From Streptomyces noursei (lineage in GTDB: Bacteria; Actinomycetota; Actinomycetes; Streptomycetales; Streptomycetaceae), in contig NZ_CP070326.1 in assembly GCF_016917755.1 (NCBI RefSeq), forward strand, positions 7,440,001 through 7,504,000: 64,000 bases of DNA. Reading direction: 5' to 3'. The notes under the pieces were generated by a model, which saw only the letters and a program-made list of their open reading frames with translations, had not been told where the DNA came from and did no database searches. Position 1 is the first letter of the stretch; each line of letters opens with the position of its first letter. Positions 40,104-51,522 of the stretch are shown here, piece by piece. A program made the translations under genes and the position numbers.

Positions 40104-40979
40104 TCAGAGGGCCGGCAGCAGCTCCGCCAGCGGCAGCGCCGCGACATCGGCGGCGGGCCGGGAGACGTACAGCTCGGCGTGGTAGAAGCCGTCGGCCTCC
40201 TTGCCGCCGACGGTCAGTCCGCGGGCCGACAGCGCGTCCAGGGCGGCCCGTCGCTCGGCCTCGTCGGCGAACCGCCGCTGCCGGAACGACCGCGTGGTGA
40301 GCCGCTCGGTCACCAGCCCGGCCCGGGCCAGCAGCGCGGAGACCGGCCGGTACGACACCGTGCGCAGCACGAACGCGGCGACCCAGGGCGGCGCGGCGAT
40401 GCAGTCGAAGAGCCGGGCGAAGGTGCGCGCGGTGATGTAGCCGACGCCGCCGGTGACGGTGATCAGGTCGGTGCCCTCCAGTGCCCGGCACAGCTCCGGG
40501 GCGGGCGCGTCGGCCTCCAGGTTCGCCGCGAAGCCCTGGTCGAGCAGGCCGGCCGCCACGGCGTAGCCGACCGCGCGCTCCGCCGCGTCGATGCCGGTGA
40601 CCCGGGCCGCTCCGGGTCGCCGCAGGGCGGCGTAGAAGGCCCGGTCCTCCTGGGCCAGGCGGTCGCCCTCCGGTGCGTCGCGCCCGGCGTCGGCGTAGCG
40701 GTGGTAGAGGTCGTCGAGGGTCACCCGGTGGTTGAGCAGTGCCGCGTTGACCCCGTAGGAGCAGCACAGGTCCACGACGCGGAGCGGTCGGCCGTCGCCG
40801 CGGTGCTGCTGCAGGGCGTCGGCCAGCGCGCGGAAGATCGCCTGGCCGTGGTGCGGGATCTGGTAGGCGAGGGGTTGCAGCGTGCTGAAGTACCGGCGCG
40901 GATCAGGGCAGTTGTAGATCGACTCGAAATGCGCCTTGCCCCAGTCGATTCCGGTGCTGGTGTGGGTCACTCCTGCCAC
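40104..40979 (-). CDS. Class I SAM-dependent methyltransferase, copy 3
   Basis: Intact counterpart of 4362-5237. The 17-base palindrome upstream is at 41012-41028, in a gap (40980-41308) that is otherwise empty. Confidence 0.75.
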   Translation of the reverse strand: MAGVTHTSTGIDWGKAHFESIYNCPDPRRYFSTLQPLAYQIPHHGQAIFRALADALQQHRGDGRPLRVVDLCCSYGVNAALLNHRVTLDDLYHRYADAGRDAPEGDRLAQEDRAFYAALRRPGAARVTGIDAAERAVGYAVAAGLLDQGFAANLEADAPAPELCRALEGTDLITVTGGVGYITARTFARLFDCIAAPPWVAAFVLRTVSYRPVSALLARAGLVTERLTTRSFRQRRFADEAERRAALDALSARGLTVGGKEADGFYHAELYVSRPAADVAALPLAELLPAL

Positions 40980-41308
40980 GGTGCGCCTCCTGACAGGCTT
41001 TGCCAAACGGAGCTGGTCCCGGACCAGCATCCAGGCCGCGCCGCCCGGTCGCAGTGCGACTTGTGGCCATTCTCGGGGCAGGTGGTGCGTGGCGCTACCG
41101 ACCGGTCGGCGGACGGGCACCCGCCGCCAGCCCCCTCGGCCCGGCCGATCCGCCGCCGGCAGGGGTATGGATCCGGCCAATCGTCGCGGCGCGCGGCATG
41201 GCCGAGGTCGGGGGGTTGACGACCGGGGTGCGCCCGCCGGGGCCGCTCCCGGGCGCCGGGAACCCCGGGCCTGTCCGATGGGTCGGGGTTCGGACGGGAC
41301 CCCGCACG

Positions 41309-42193
41309 CTAGGCCGCGTCGGTCGGCTGCTCCGGCTCCTCCGGAGGGGCCGGGGGGAGCTGGTGCGCGAGCCAGGTGGGGACGCCGCCCATGAGGCGGA
41401 ACAGGCGGGCGGCCTCGGTGCGCAGGCGGACCGCCTCGTCCTCCGGTGCGGCATCGGCCAGGGCCGCCAGCGCCGGTGCGGTGCCGACCAGGAAGCCCAG
41501 CTCCTCGCGGATCCGCAGGGACTCCGCGAAGCCGTGCCGGGCCTCCGCCAACTCCCCGTCGCGCAGGGCGAGTCCGGCCAGGTGGCGCCAGGTGAAGGAG
41601 AGCAGTAACGCATCGCCCTGGGCGGTGGCGCCGGCGTGTGCGCGGCGGTAGGCGGCGCGGGCGGCGTCCGGGCTGTCGGCGATGTGCTCGGCCATCAGGC
41701 CGCGGCGGAAGTCCAGCAGCGGGCGGCCGGCCGCACTCGGGGCGAGCAGCGCGGCGGCCCGGCCCAGCGCCGAACGTGCCTCGTCGGCCCGGTCGCGGAC
41801 GCCCAACACCGTTGAGGTGTAGGCGAGTTGGCCGCGTTCGCAGGCCGCTCCGCCGCGCTCCTCGTCGTCGCCGGCGAGCGCCTCCGCGGTGCGCAGCGCG
41901 TCCTCGGCCTCGGCCCAGCCGGTGGCGGTGAACATGCAGCGTTCCACCAGGAGCGCGGCGCGGCGCAGTGCGGCGGGTGCCTGTCGGGCCGCGCGGGGTT
42001 CCAGGAGGGCGGCCGCGTCGGCCCAGCAGCCTCGGGAGCGCAGTCGCCACACGGCGCGGTCCAGGGGGTCGTCCCCCGCCGGGCCGGTCGCCGCCGGTGG
42101 GATTCCCGGTCGTGGTGCCGGGACCGGTGCCTGATCCGCGGACCTCATGGAATCCGCGGGATCCGCGGATCCGGACATGGCGGTATCCGCCAC
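41309..42193 (-). CDS. TPR-like alpha-helical repeat protein, copy 3
   Basis: Intact counterpart of 5567-6451, including the TTA codon. The GTGAAA/TTTCAC palindrome upstream is at 42282-42295. Confidence 0.6.
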   Translation of the reverse strand: MADTAMSGSADPADSMRSADQAPVPAPRPGIPPAATGPAGDDPLDRAVWRLRSRGCWADAAALLEPRAARQAPAALRRAALLVERCMFTATGWAEAEDALRTAEALAGDDEERGGAACERGQLAYTSTVLGVRDRADEARSALGRAAALLAPSAAGRPLLDFRRGLMAEHIADSPDAARAAYRRAHAGATAQGDALLLSFTWRHLAGLALRDGELAEARHGFAESLRIREELGFLVGTAPALAALADAAPEDEAVRLRTEAARLFRLMGGVPTWLAHQLPPAPPEEPEQPTDAA

Positions 42194-42448
42194 AGTGCCC
42201 TCCCCGAGCGCCATTGAGCGGGAACACAGGATGCTGTGGGCGCATCTCAGCACGAATCCCGTCGTCGGGCCAAGGGGGCGGGTGAAAGATTTCACAATCG
42301 CGCCAGGCGGTCGTGGTGGCCGATACGCGGCGGTTTGGCGGCGCCGCGGGGCGGAGCGTTCGCCCGGTGCGGCAACGGCGTCGACGCGATGCCGCCCGAT
42401 CGGGGGAACCCCGGGACGGGGCGGGGTGACGGTCGCGCGGTGCGCGTC

Positions 42449-42483
42449 GGGCGGGTCGGTGCGCGCTCCGCACCGACCCGCCC
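42449..42483 (-). terminator. Stem-loop terminator after pucR (copy 3)
   Basis: Same 15-base stem and five-base loop as at 6707-6741. Confidence 0.65.
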
Positions 42484-42506
42484 GGCGTCGCCCGCCTGAA
42501 ATGCCG

Positions 42507-44228
42507 TCAGCTCATCCGCAGGGCCAGGAAGAAGTCCAGCTTGTCCTCCAGGCGCGAGAGGTCACGGCCCGTCAGCTGCTCGATCCGGCCCACCCGGTAG
42601 CGCAGGGTGTTGACGTGCAGGTGGAGGCGGGTGGCGCAGCGTGTCCAGGAGCCGTCGCAGTCGAGGAACGCCTCTAGGGTGGGGATCAGCTCGGCCCGGT
42701 GGCGACGGTCGTAGTCCCGCAGCGGGTCCAGGAGCCGGGCGGTGAAGGCCCGGCGCACGTCGTCGGGGACGAACGGCAGCAGCAGGACGTGCGAGGCCAG
42801 TTCCTCGTGGCCGGCGGCGCAGACCCGGCCGGGGCGGGCGGCGGCGACCCGACGGGCGTGCCGGGCCTCCTCCAGGGCGCCGCGCAGTCCCTCGGCCGAG
42901 TGGACGGAGGCGCTGACGCCGATGGTGAGCCGGCCGTCGCCGTCCAGGCCGCGGCCGAGCGGCTCGTGGATGGCGCGCAGCAGGTGGTCGGCGTGCAGGC
43001 CGTCCGTGGTGGCGGCGTCGGCGGAGTCCTCCGGGACGGCGGGCAGCGGCACCAGCGCCACCGCCTCGTCGCCGGTGTGCGCCACCGCGATCCGGTCCGA
43101 GGGCTCGGGGCCGAACGTGCCGGGATCGACCAGCACCTCCTCCAACAGGCTCTGCGCCACCGGGCCGCCGGGGACGTCGCCGCCCTCCCACTCGACCCGG
43201 GCCACCACGATCTGCCAGTGCGGGGCGGCCCCCAGGCCGGGCAGCAGGACCGGGGCGGCCACCCGCAACCGGGCCGCGATCTCGGCCGGCGGGGCACCGG
43301 TCTGGACCAGCTCCAGGACCTCCTGCGCGAGCCGGCGGCGGACCGTGCGGGCGGCGTCCCGGCGGTCCCGTTCGACGGCGATCAGCTGGGTGACGCCGTG
43401 CAGCAGGTCCAGGCGCTCCTCGGACCAGTCGCCGGCGTCCGCCTCGACCGCCAGCAGCCAGTCGCTGAGCAGCGTCTGCCGCAGGTCGCGGCCCTCGTAG
43501 CGGATCGGGAAGAGCGAGTAGGTGGCCCCGTCCCACCCGTCGCCCGGCCGCCCCCCCTCACCGAGGCGCTGCGCGCCGCCCCTTTCGATCGTGATCCGGT
43601 GCGGGCCGCGGCGGCCGCTCCGGGCGGCGGCCAGGTGCTCGCCGGCCAGACGGGCGCCCAGCTCCGCGGGCAGCTCCGGCCCGGCGCCGGCCAGCGAGGA
43701 GCCGGCGATCTGCCGGCCGGTGGGGGAGAGCACCCAGGCCCGCAGGTCCAGGTCGGAGCCGAGCAGGTCCAGGACCACCTCGGGGCCGCCGCCGGCCGGC
43801 CCGGAGGTCATCAGCCGCCGGTGCCGGTCCACCACGGCGGCCAGGTCGCCGGCCCGTTCGCTGGAGACCTGCCGGACGACGTGCTCGGTGATCGAGGCGA
43901 AGGAGACCTTCTCGTCGACCGCGAACAGCGGCAGGCGGTGCCGGGCACACGCCTGGACGAGGTCGTCGGGGATGGCGCCCAGCTCCGCCTCGCCGGCGGC
44001 CAGCCCGGCGACGCCCGCGCCGGCCAGGATGCGGACGAACCGCTCGGAGTCCTCCGGTTCCCGGCGCCAGGCCAGGCCGGTGAGGACCAACTCGCCGCCG
44101 GAGAGGTAACGACTGGGATCCCGCAGGTCGGTGGTCATCACGCCACGGACGGTACGGTCCAGCTCATCCTCGCCCCCGAGGAGCTTCAGGCCCAGAGAAT
44201 GTGTGTCCAGGAGTGCGCGGAGCCGCAT
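42507..44228 (-). CDS. pucR: PucR-family transcriptional regulator, intact (copy 3)
   Basis: Same 573-residue frame as 25313-27034. It lacks the extra base that breaks copy 1, so two of the three copies agree on the full-length protein. Confidence 0.9.
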   Translation of the reverse strand: MRLRALLDTHSLGLKLLGGEDELDRTVRGVMTTDLRDPSRYLSGGELVLTGLAWRREPEDSERFVRILAGAGVAGLAAGEAELGAIPDDLVQACARHRLPLFAVDEKVSFASITEHVVRQVSSERAGDLAAVVDRHRRLMTSGPAGGGPEVVLDLLGSDLDLRAWVLSPTGRQIAGSSLAGAGPELPAELGARLAGEHLAAARSGRRGPHRITIERGGAQRLGEGGRPGDGWDGATYSLFPIRYEGRDLRQTLLSDWLLAVEADAGDWSEERLDLLHGVTQLIAVERDRRDAARTVRRRLAQEVLELVQTGAPPAEIAARLRVAAPVLLPGLGAAPHWQIVVARVEWEGGDVPGGPVAQSLLEEVLVDPGTFGPEPSDRIAVAHTGDEAVALVPLPAVPEDSADAATTDGLHADHLLRAIHEPLGRGLDGDGRLTIGVSASVHSAEGLRGALEEARHARRVAAARPGRVCAAGHEELASHVLLLPFVPDDVRRAFTARLLDPLRDYDRRHRAELIPTLEAFLDCDGSWTRCATRLHLHVNTLRYRVGRIEQLTGRDLSRLEDKLDFFLALRMS

Positions 44229-44490
44229 GACCTCGCCCGCCGTTCTGTGCTGTCTCGTGTTGCCGGTGGAATGCCGCGAGGTTTTGATCCCTCGTCTTTC
44301 GTTCGAATCTACAAGACGGGCGGCGTGGCCAGCCAACCGCTTCATGGTTTCAGTGACTGCACCGGGTGGGTGCCGGGCGCGTTCACTAAGCCCAACCGCG
44401 TTAACAAGACATGAACAGCACCATGGCGACAGGGTCCGAAGGTCCCGACCAGGTGCAGCGAACGCCCCGATTTCGTAGAAGAGGCCAACC

Positions 44491-45384
44491 ATGGACTTCC
44501 TTCGCCCCGCCAGCTGGGAGGAGGCGCTCGCCGCCAAGGCAGAGCACCTACCGCTGTACCCATCGCGGGCGGTACGGACGTGATGGTCGAGATCAACTTC
44601 GACCACCGCCGCCCGGAGTACCTGCTCGACCTGAACGGATCGGTGACCTGGGGGAGTGGGAGGTCGGGGAGAAGACCGTACGCCTGGGCGCCTCCGTCCC
44701 GTACACCAAGATCATGGAGCACCTGCGGGGCGAGCTGCCGGGCCTGGCCCTGGCCATCGCAACACCGTGGCCTCCCCGCAGATCCGCAAACCGCGGCGGC
44801 GTCGGCGGCAACCTCGGCACCGCCTCCCCGGCCGGTGACGCGCACCCGGCCGCTGCTCTCCTCCGGCTGCGAGGTCGAGGTCGAGTCGGCCGCCCGCGGC
44901 GTGCGGATGATCCGATCGACGAGTTCTACTCGGCGTGAAGCGGAACGCCCTCCAGGCGGACGAGCTGATCCGCGCGGTGCACCTGCCCAAGGCCGACGGC
45001 CCGCAGCAGTTCTCCAAGGTCGGCACCCGCAACGCCATGGTCATCGCGGTGTGCGCCTTCGGCATCGCGCTGCACCCCGAGACCCGTACGGTCCGCACCC
45101 GGCATCGGTTCGGCCGCACCCACCCCGTGCGGGCGAAGGAGGCCGAGGCCTTCCTCGCCGCCGCGCTCGAAGAGGGCGGGTTCTGGGAGAACGGCAAGAT
45201 CATCACCCCGTCGGTCGCCAAGCAGTTCGCGGACCTGTGCTCCGCCGCCTGCAACCCCATCGACGACGTGCGCGGCACCGCCTCGTACCGCCGTCACGCG
45301 GTCGGCATCATGGCCCGCCGCACGCTCGGCTGGGCCTGGGAGTCCTACCGCGGCCAGTCCGCCCGCACGGAGGGAGTCGCGTAA
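44491..45384 (+). pseudogene. Xanthine dehydrogenase FAD subunit, many compensating indels (copy 3)
   Basis: Same overall length as the intact gene (894 bases), but one-base losses near 44547, 44635, 44914 and 44930, gains near 44755, 44788, 44851 and 45100, and a nearby loss (cacccacccccg to cacccacccc) scramble the frame in patches. The segment after about 45130 is correct again. Confidence 0.85.
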
Positions 45385-45985
45385 TGCGCGTCAATTCACG
45401 GTCAACGGCCGTAAGCAGGAAGCCGACGACGTGTGGGAGGGCGAGTCCCTGCTGTACGTGCTGCGCGAGCGGATGGGCCTTCCCGGTTCCAAGAACGCCT
45501 GTGAGCAGGGCGAGTGCGGTTCGTGCACCGTCCGCCTCGACGGCGTGCCGGTGTGTTCGTGCCTGGTGGCCGCAGGACAGGTAGAGGGCCGCGAGGTCGT
45601 CACCGTCGAGGGGCTCGCCGACTTCGCCAAGAACCGCTCCTGCGGCGGCCACGAGGGCGGCGCCTGCGGCACCTCCCTGCAGGAGGCCCAGGGCTGGTTC
45701 CGCCAAGGGCACCGACTCGCAGACCGGCGAGGGCGGCATCTCCCCGCATGCGACGCTCGCGCCATCCAGCAGGCGTTCATCGACGCCGGCGCCGTGCAGT
45801 GCGGCTTCTGCACGCCGGGTCTGCTGGTCGCCTCCGACGAGCTCCTGGAGCGCAACCCGAACCCGAGCGACGCGGACATCCGCGAGGCGCTGTCGGGCAA
45901 CCTGTGCCGCTGCACCGGCTACGAGAAGATCATGGACGCGGTGCGCCTGGCCGCGGCCCGCCAGTCCGAGCCCGAGGGGGTCTGA
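45384..45985 (+). pseudogene. Xanthine dehydrogenase [2Fe-2S] subunit, frameshifted (copy 3)
   Basis: A t is missing near 45395 (tcaattcacgg), so the first ~15 residues are out of frame. An extra t near 45697 and losses near 45762 disturb the linker. Both cysteine clusters can be read in frame locally. Confidence 0.85.
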
Positions 45986-45989
45986 CGCC

Positions 45990-48382
45990 ATGGCAGACAC
46001 CACGCACCACCGGTATTCCGTCCAAGGTCACGCAGGGGTCGCAGACCAAGGGCGGCATCGGCGAGTCCACGCTCCGTCCCGACGGCATCCTGAAGGTCAC
46101 CGGCGAGTTCGCGTACTCGTCCGACATGTGGCACGAGGACATGCTGTGGGGCCAGATCCTGCGCTCCACCGTCGCGCACGCCGAGATCGTCTCGATCGAC
46201 ACCAGCGAGGCGCTCGCGACCTCCGGCGTCTACGCGGTCCTCACCTACGAGGACCTGCCGACCGAGGTCAAGAACTACGGCCTGGAGATCCAGGACACCC
46301 CGGTCCTGGCCCACGGCAAGGTCCGCCACCACGGCGAGCCCGTCGCCCTGGTCGCCGCCGACCACCCGGAGACCGCGCGCCGCGCCGCCGCGAAGATCAA
46401 GGTCGAGTACAAGGAGCTGCCGGTCATCACGGACGAGGCGTCCGCGACCGCTCCCGACGCCGTCCTCGTCCACGAGAACCGCGACGACCACCACAGCGGT
46501 CACGTCCCGCACCCGAACATCGTGCCCCGCCAGCCGATCATCCGCGGCGACGTGGCCAAGGCCCGCGAGCGGGCCGACGTCATCGTCGAGGGCGAGTACA
46601 CCTTCGGCATGCAGGACCAGGCGTTCCTCGGCCCGGAGTCCGGCCTCGCCGTGCCGTCCGAGGACGGCGGCGTCGACCTCTACGTCGCCACCCAGTGGCT
46701 GCACTCCGACCTCAAGCAGATCGCCCCGGTCCTCGGCCTGCCCGAGGACAAGGTGCGGATGACGCTCTCCGGCGTCGGCGGCGCGTTCGGCGGCCGCGAG
46801 GACCTGTCGATGCAGATCCACGCCTGCCTCCTGGCGCTGCGCACCGGCAAGCCGGTCAAGATCGTCTACAACCGGTTCGAGTCGTTCTTCGGCCACGTCC
46901 ACCGCCACCCGGCGAAGCTCTACTACGAGCACGGCGCCACCAAGGACGGCAAGCTCACGCACATGAAGTGCAAGATCGTCCTGGACGGCGGCGCCTATGC
47001 GTCGGCCTCCCCGGCGGTCGTCGGCAACGCCTCCTCCCTCTCCGTCGGCCCGTACGTCATCGACGACGTCGACATCGAGGCCATCGCGCTCTACAGCAAC
47101 AACCCGCCCTGCGGCGCCATGCGCGGCTTCGGCGCGGTCCAGGCGTGCTTCGCGTACGAGGCGCAGATGGACAAGCTGGCCGACAAACTGGGCATGGACC
47201 GCGTGGAGTTCCGCCGGCTCAACGCCATGGAGCAGGGCACGATCATGCCGACCGGCCAGCCGGTCGACTCCACGGCCCCGGTCGCCGAACTGCTGCGCCG
47301 CATCAAGGCGATGCCGCTGCCGCCCGAGCGCCAGTGGGAGTCCAGCGAGGGCGCCGACGTCCGTCAGCTGCCCGGCGGTTCTGTCCAACACCACGCACGG
47401 CGAGGGCGTCGTCCGCGGTGTCGGCTACGCGGTCGGCATCAAGAAACGTCGGCTTCTCGAGGGCTTCGACGACTACTCCACCGCCAAGGTGCGCATGGAG
47501 GTCATCGCCGGCGAGCCCGTCGCCACCGTGCACACGGCCATGGCGGAGGTCGGCCAGGGCGGTGTCACCGTCCACGCGCAGATCGCCCGCACCGAGCTCG
47601 GCGTCCACCAGGTGACGATCCACCCCGCCGACACCCAGGTGGGCTCGGCCGGTTCGACGTCCGCGTCGCGTCAGACGTACGTCACCGGCGGCGCCGTCAA
47701 GAACGCCTGCGAGCTGGTGCGCGAGAAGGTCCTGGAGATCGGCCGCCGCAAGATGGGCACGTACCACCCGGCGTGGGCGACCGCCGAACTCCTGCTGGAG
47801 GCGGCAAGGTCGTCACCGACGGCGGCGAGGTCCTCGCGGACATCGTCGACGTGCTGGAGGACGAGGTGGTCGAGCTGGAGGAGGAGTGGCGCCACCGGCC
47901 CACCGAGGCGTTCGACCTGACGACCGGTCAGGGCAACGGCCACGTCCAGTACTCCTTCGCCGCGCACCGCGCGGTCGTCGAGGTGGACACCGAGCTGGGC
48001 CTGGTCAAGGTCATCGAGCTGGCCTGCGCCCAGGACGTCGGCAAGGCGCTCAACCCGCTCTCCGTCATCGGCCAGATCCAGGGCGGCACCACCCAGGGCC
48101 TGGGCGTGGCGGTGATGGAGGAGATCATCGTCGACCCCAAGGACCGCGAAGGTGCGCAACCCCTCCTTCACGGACTATCTGATCCCCACCATCCTCGACA
48201 CCCCGACCATCCCGGTCGATGTGCTCGAACTCGCCGACCAGCACGCCCCGTACGGGCTGCGCGGCATCGGCGAGGCCCCCACCCTGTCGTCCACCCCGGC
48301 CGTCCTCGCGGCGATCCGGAACGCGACCGGGCTGGAGCTCAACAAGACCCCGGTACGGCCCGAGCACCTGACGGGTTCGTAA
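45990..48382 (+). pseudogene. Xanthine dehydrogenase Mo subunit, frameshifted (copy 3)
   Basis: An extra c near 46000 (gacaccacgc), insertions near 47380 and 47446, a loss near 47457, a missing g near 47801 and an insertion near 48142 break the 796-residue frame. A long central stretch (about residues 5-460) is intact. Point differences include IVPRQP for IVHRQP and DSTAPV for DSPAPV. Confidence 0.87.
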
Positions 48383-48422
48383 CGGAGAACCGCCTGGGGG
48401 CCGCCTCCCCAGGCCCCCGATC

Positions 48423-48482
48423 CTCCGGGCGGTGCGCGGCAAGGGGTGCCCCTGTCCGTCCTCCTTCGCGCACCGCCCGGAG
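48423..48482 (+). terminator. Long stem-loop after xanthine dehydrogenase operon (copy 3)
   Basis: Same 16-base stem as at 12684-12743. Confidence 0.55.
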
Positions 48483-48634
48483 TCTCCCCGCACCATCCCC
48501 AGGCTGACCTGCTCCAACTCGACGCAGGCAGTACCACGTTCGTCTCGGGCCGTCCCCGGGTCGTGCAGCCGAATATCCATCCCAAATCTCGTCGCCTCGG
48601 CGAGGGCCCTATGAACCTTGGGAGTAAGGCAACC

Positions 48635-50101
48635 ATGACCCAACAGTCCACTGAGCCGAGGACCACGGCGGAAGACGCGGGCGACGGCTCGCGCCAGCCC
48701 GCCGGCCGTTCCTGGCTCGACCGGTACTTCCACATATCCGACAGAGGGTCGACGCTCGCGCGGGAGACGCGCGGCGGCATCACCACCTTCATGGCGATGT
48801 GTTACATCCTGCTGCTCAACCCCGTGATCCTGGGCTCCGTCCAGGACGTCCAGAAGCACGGCCTCGATCACTCCGCCCTGGTGACCGCCACGGCGCTGGG
48901 TGCGGCGGTCTGCACCCTGCTGATGGGCTTCGTCGGCAAGGTGCCGCTGGCCCTCGCCGCCGGGCCTCAACGTCTCCGCCGCATGACCACCCAGGTGGTC
49001 CCGCACATGACCTGGCCGCAGGCGATGGGCATGTGCGGTGATGTACGGCGTCGTCATCTGCCTCCTGGTCGTCACCGGGCTGCGGGAGATGGTCATGAAC
49101 GCCATCCCGCTCGCGCTCAAGCACGCGATCACCATGGGCATCGGCATGTTCGTCGCCCTGCTCGGTCTGGTGAAGGCCGGCTTCGTGGGCAAGGGGGCCG
49201 GCGGCCCGGTCACCCTCGGCAGCGACCTCTCGGGCCACCTGGTCGGCTGGCCGGTCCTGTTCTTCTGCATCACCCTCCTCCTGATCTCATGCTCCAGGCC
49301 CGCAAGGTGCCCGGCGCCATCCTCATCGGCATCGTCGTCGGCTCCGCGCTGGCCATCGGCGCCACCAAGCTCGGCGGGCTGACGGCCAAGGACTGGGGCG
49401 GCACGCCCCCGACCCTGGACGGCAACGCGGTCTCCATGCCGGACTTCGGGCTCTTCGGGCACGTGGAGTTCGGCGGCTGGGGCTCCATCGGCGCACTCAG
49501 CGTGGACCATGATCGTCTTCACCCTGGTGCTGGCCGGGTTCTTCGACGCGATGGCCACCATCATCGGTGTCGGCACCGAGGCCAAGCTCGCCGACGACAA
49601 GGGCCGGATGCCGGGCCTGTCCAAGGCGCTGTTCGTCGACGGCGCCGGCGGTGCGATCGGCGGTCTGACCGGCAGTTCGGGCCAGACCGTGTTCATCGAG
49701 TCGGCCAGCGGCGTCGGCGAGGGCGCCCGGACCGGCCTGTCGTCCGTCATCACCGGTCTGCTCTTCGCGGCCTGCCTCTTCTTCACCCCGGTCACCCAGC
49801 TCGTGCCCGCCCAGGTGGCCGCCGCCGCGCTGGTCGTCATCGGTCGATGATGATGAGTGTGGCGGGGCATGTGGACTGGAGCGACCGGGCGACGTCGATC
49901 CCGGTGTTCCTCACCGTGGCTCTGATGCCGTTCACTTACCAGATCACCACCGGCGTCGGTGCCGGCGTCATCGCCTACACCGCCATCAAGGCGGCCCAGG
50001 GCAAATGGCGCGAGATCGGTGCCTTCATGTGGGTGCTGACCGGCGTCTTCCTCGTCTACTTCTCGCTCCATCCGATCGAGCAGTGGCTGGGCGTCAAGTA
50101 A
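48635..50101 (+). pseudogene. NCS2 purine permease, compensating frameshifts (copy 3)
   Basis: Total length equals the intact gene, but paired gains and losses near 48964/48985, 49036, 49288, 49505 and 49844 put several transmembrane segments in the wrong frame. Confidence 0.85.
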
Positions 50102-50168
50102 CGCCCGCCCTCCCCCGCTCTCAGCTACGTTCGAGCGGGGGGACCCCATCATCCGTAAGGAGACCGAC

Positions 50169-51409
50169 ATGCTGGATATCGCCGACGAGCTGAACCGGTG
50201 GGTCGAGCAGGGACGCACCTTCGCCGTGGCGACGGTCGTGGCGACCAACGGCAGTGCGCCCCGCCAGCCCGGCGCCGCGCTCGCCGTCGACAGCGACGGC
50301 ACGGCGATCGGCTCGGTCTCCGGCGGATGCGTGGAGGGAGCGGTCTACGAGCTGTGCCAGGAGGCACTGCAGACCGGTCGGCCGGTCCTGGAGCGCTTCG
50401 GCTACAGCGATGAGGATGCCCTTCGCGGTGGGTCTGACCTGCGGCGGAATCATCGACATCTATTCATCGCTCCGGTACGGGCGAGCATCCCCGGCGCCGC
50501 CGATGGCGGCCCCGCGGGGAATCCGGTGGACAGCAACGCCGCGACGCTCGCCGCCGCGCTGACCGCCGCCTCCTCAGGGGAGGCGGCGGCGGTCGCGCGG
50601 ATCATCAAGGGCCCGGACGACCTGCTCGGCCGTGCCCTCCTCGTCCGCCCCGACGGCAGCCACACCGGCACCCTCGGCGGACACCCGGCCCTGGACCGCA
50701 CCGCCGTCGAGGAGACCCCGCCCTGCTGGACGCCGGGCGGACCACGACGCTGGAGATCGGGGCCGGCCCCGCGTCCGAGGAGGAAGCGGGGGGCGAAGGC
50801 GGAGCGCAGCGCAGCGGTTCGCGGTGCGGCCAGCCGGTGCTCCTGCTCGTCGAGTCCTCGGTGCCCGCCCCGCGCATGATCGTCTTCGGGGCGATCGACT
50901 TCGCGTCCGCGCTGGTCAGGGTCGGCAAGTTCCTCAACTACCACGTCACCGTCTGCGACGCCCGCCCCGTCTTCGCCACCCGGACCCGCTTCCCGGACGC
51001 GGACGAGATCGTCGTCGACTGGCCGCACCGCTACCTCGACTCCCAGGAGCTCGACTCCCGCGCTGTGCTCTGCGTCCTCACCCATGACGCGAAGTTCGAC
51101 ATCCCGCTGCTGGAGCGGGCGCTCAGGCTCCCGGTCGCCTACGTCGGCGCGATGGGCTCCCGCCGCACCCACCTCGACCGCCAGCAGCGGCTGCGGGACG
51201 TCGGACTCACCGAGCTGGAGCTCAACCGGCTGCGCTCGCCCATAGGGTTGGACCTGGGCGCCCGCACGCCCGAGGAGACCGCGCTGTCCATCGCCGCCGA
51301 GATCGTCGCCAACCGCCGCGGCGGCACCGGCGCCCCGCTGACCGGCGCGCACACCCCCATCCACCACGATGCCCCCCGCTCGGTGGGGCGGATCGGCGAG
51401 GTTGCCTGA
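50169..51409 (+). pseudogene. xdhC: XdhC maturation factor, frameshifted (copy 3)
   Basis: Counterpart of 14431-15669. Extra bases near 50421 and 50461 disturb GLTCGGIIDIF, and the mid-gene break near 50716 (accccgccctg) is as in copy 2. The C-terminal Rossmann domain is uninterrupted to the stop. Confidence 0.8.
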
Positions 51410-51522
51410 CGTAACGTCAAGAGGCGGCGGTGTGGGGCCTGTTGACGCCCCGCCTACCATTCCCGGGCCTGTCGGGGCGGCGGGAGCCGCGGCGGCACCG
51501 CCGCACACGGGATGCACCAGAC

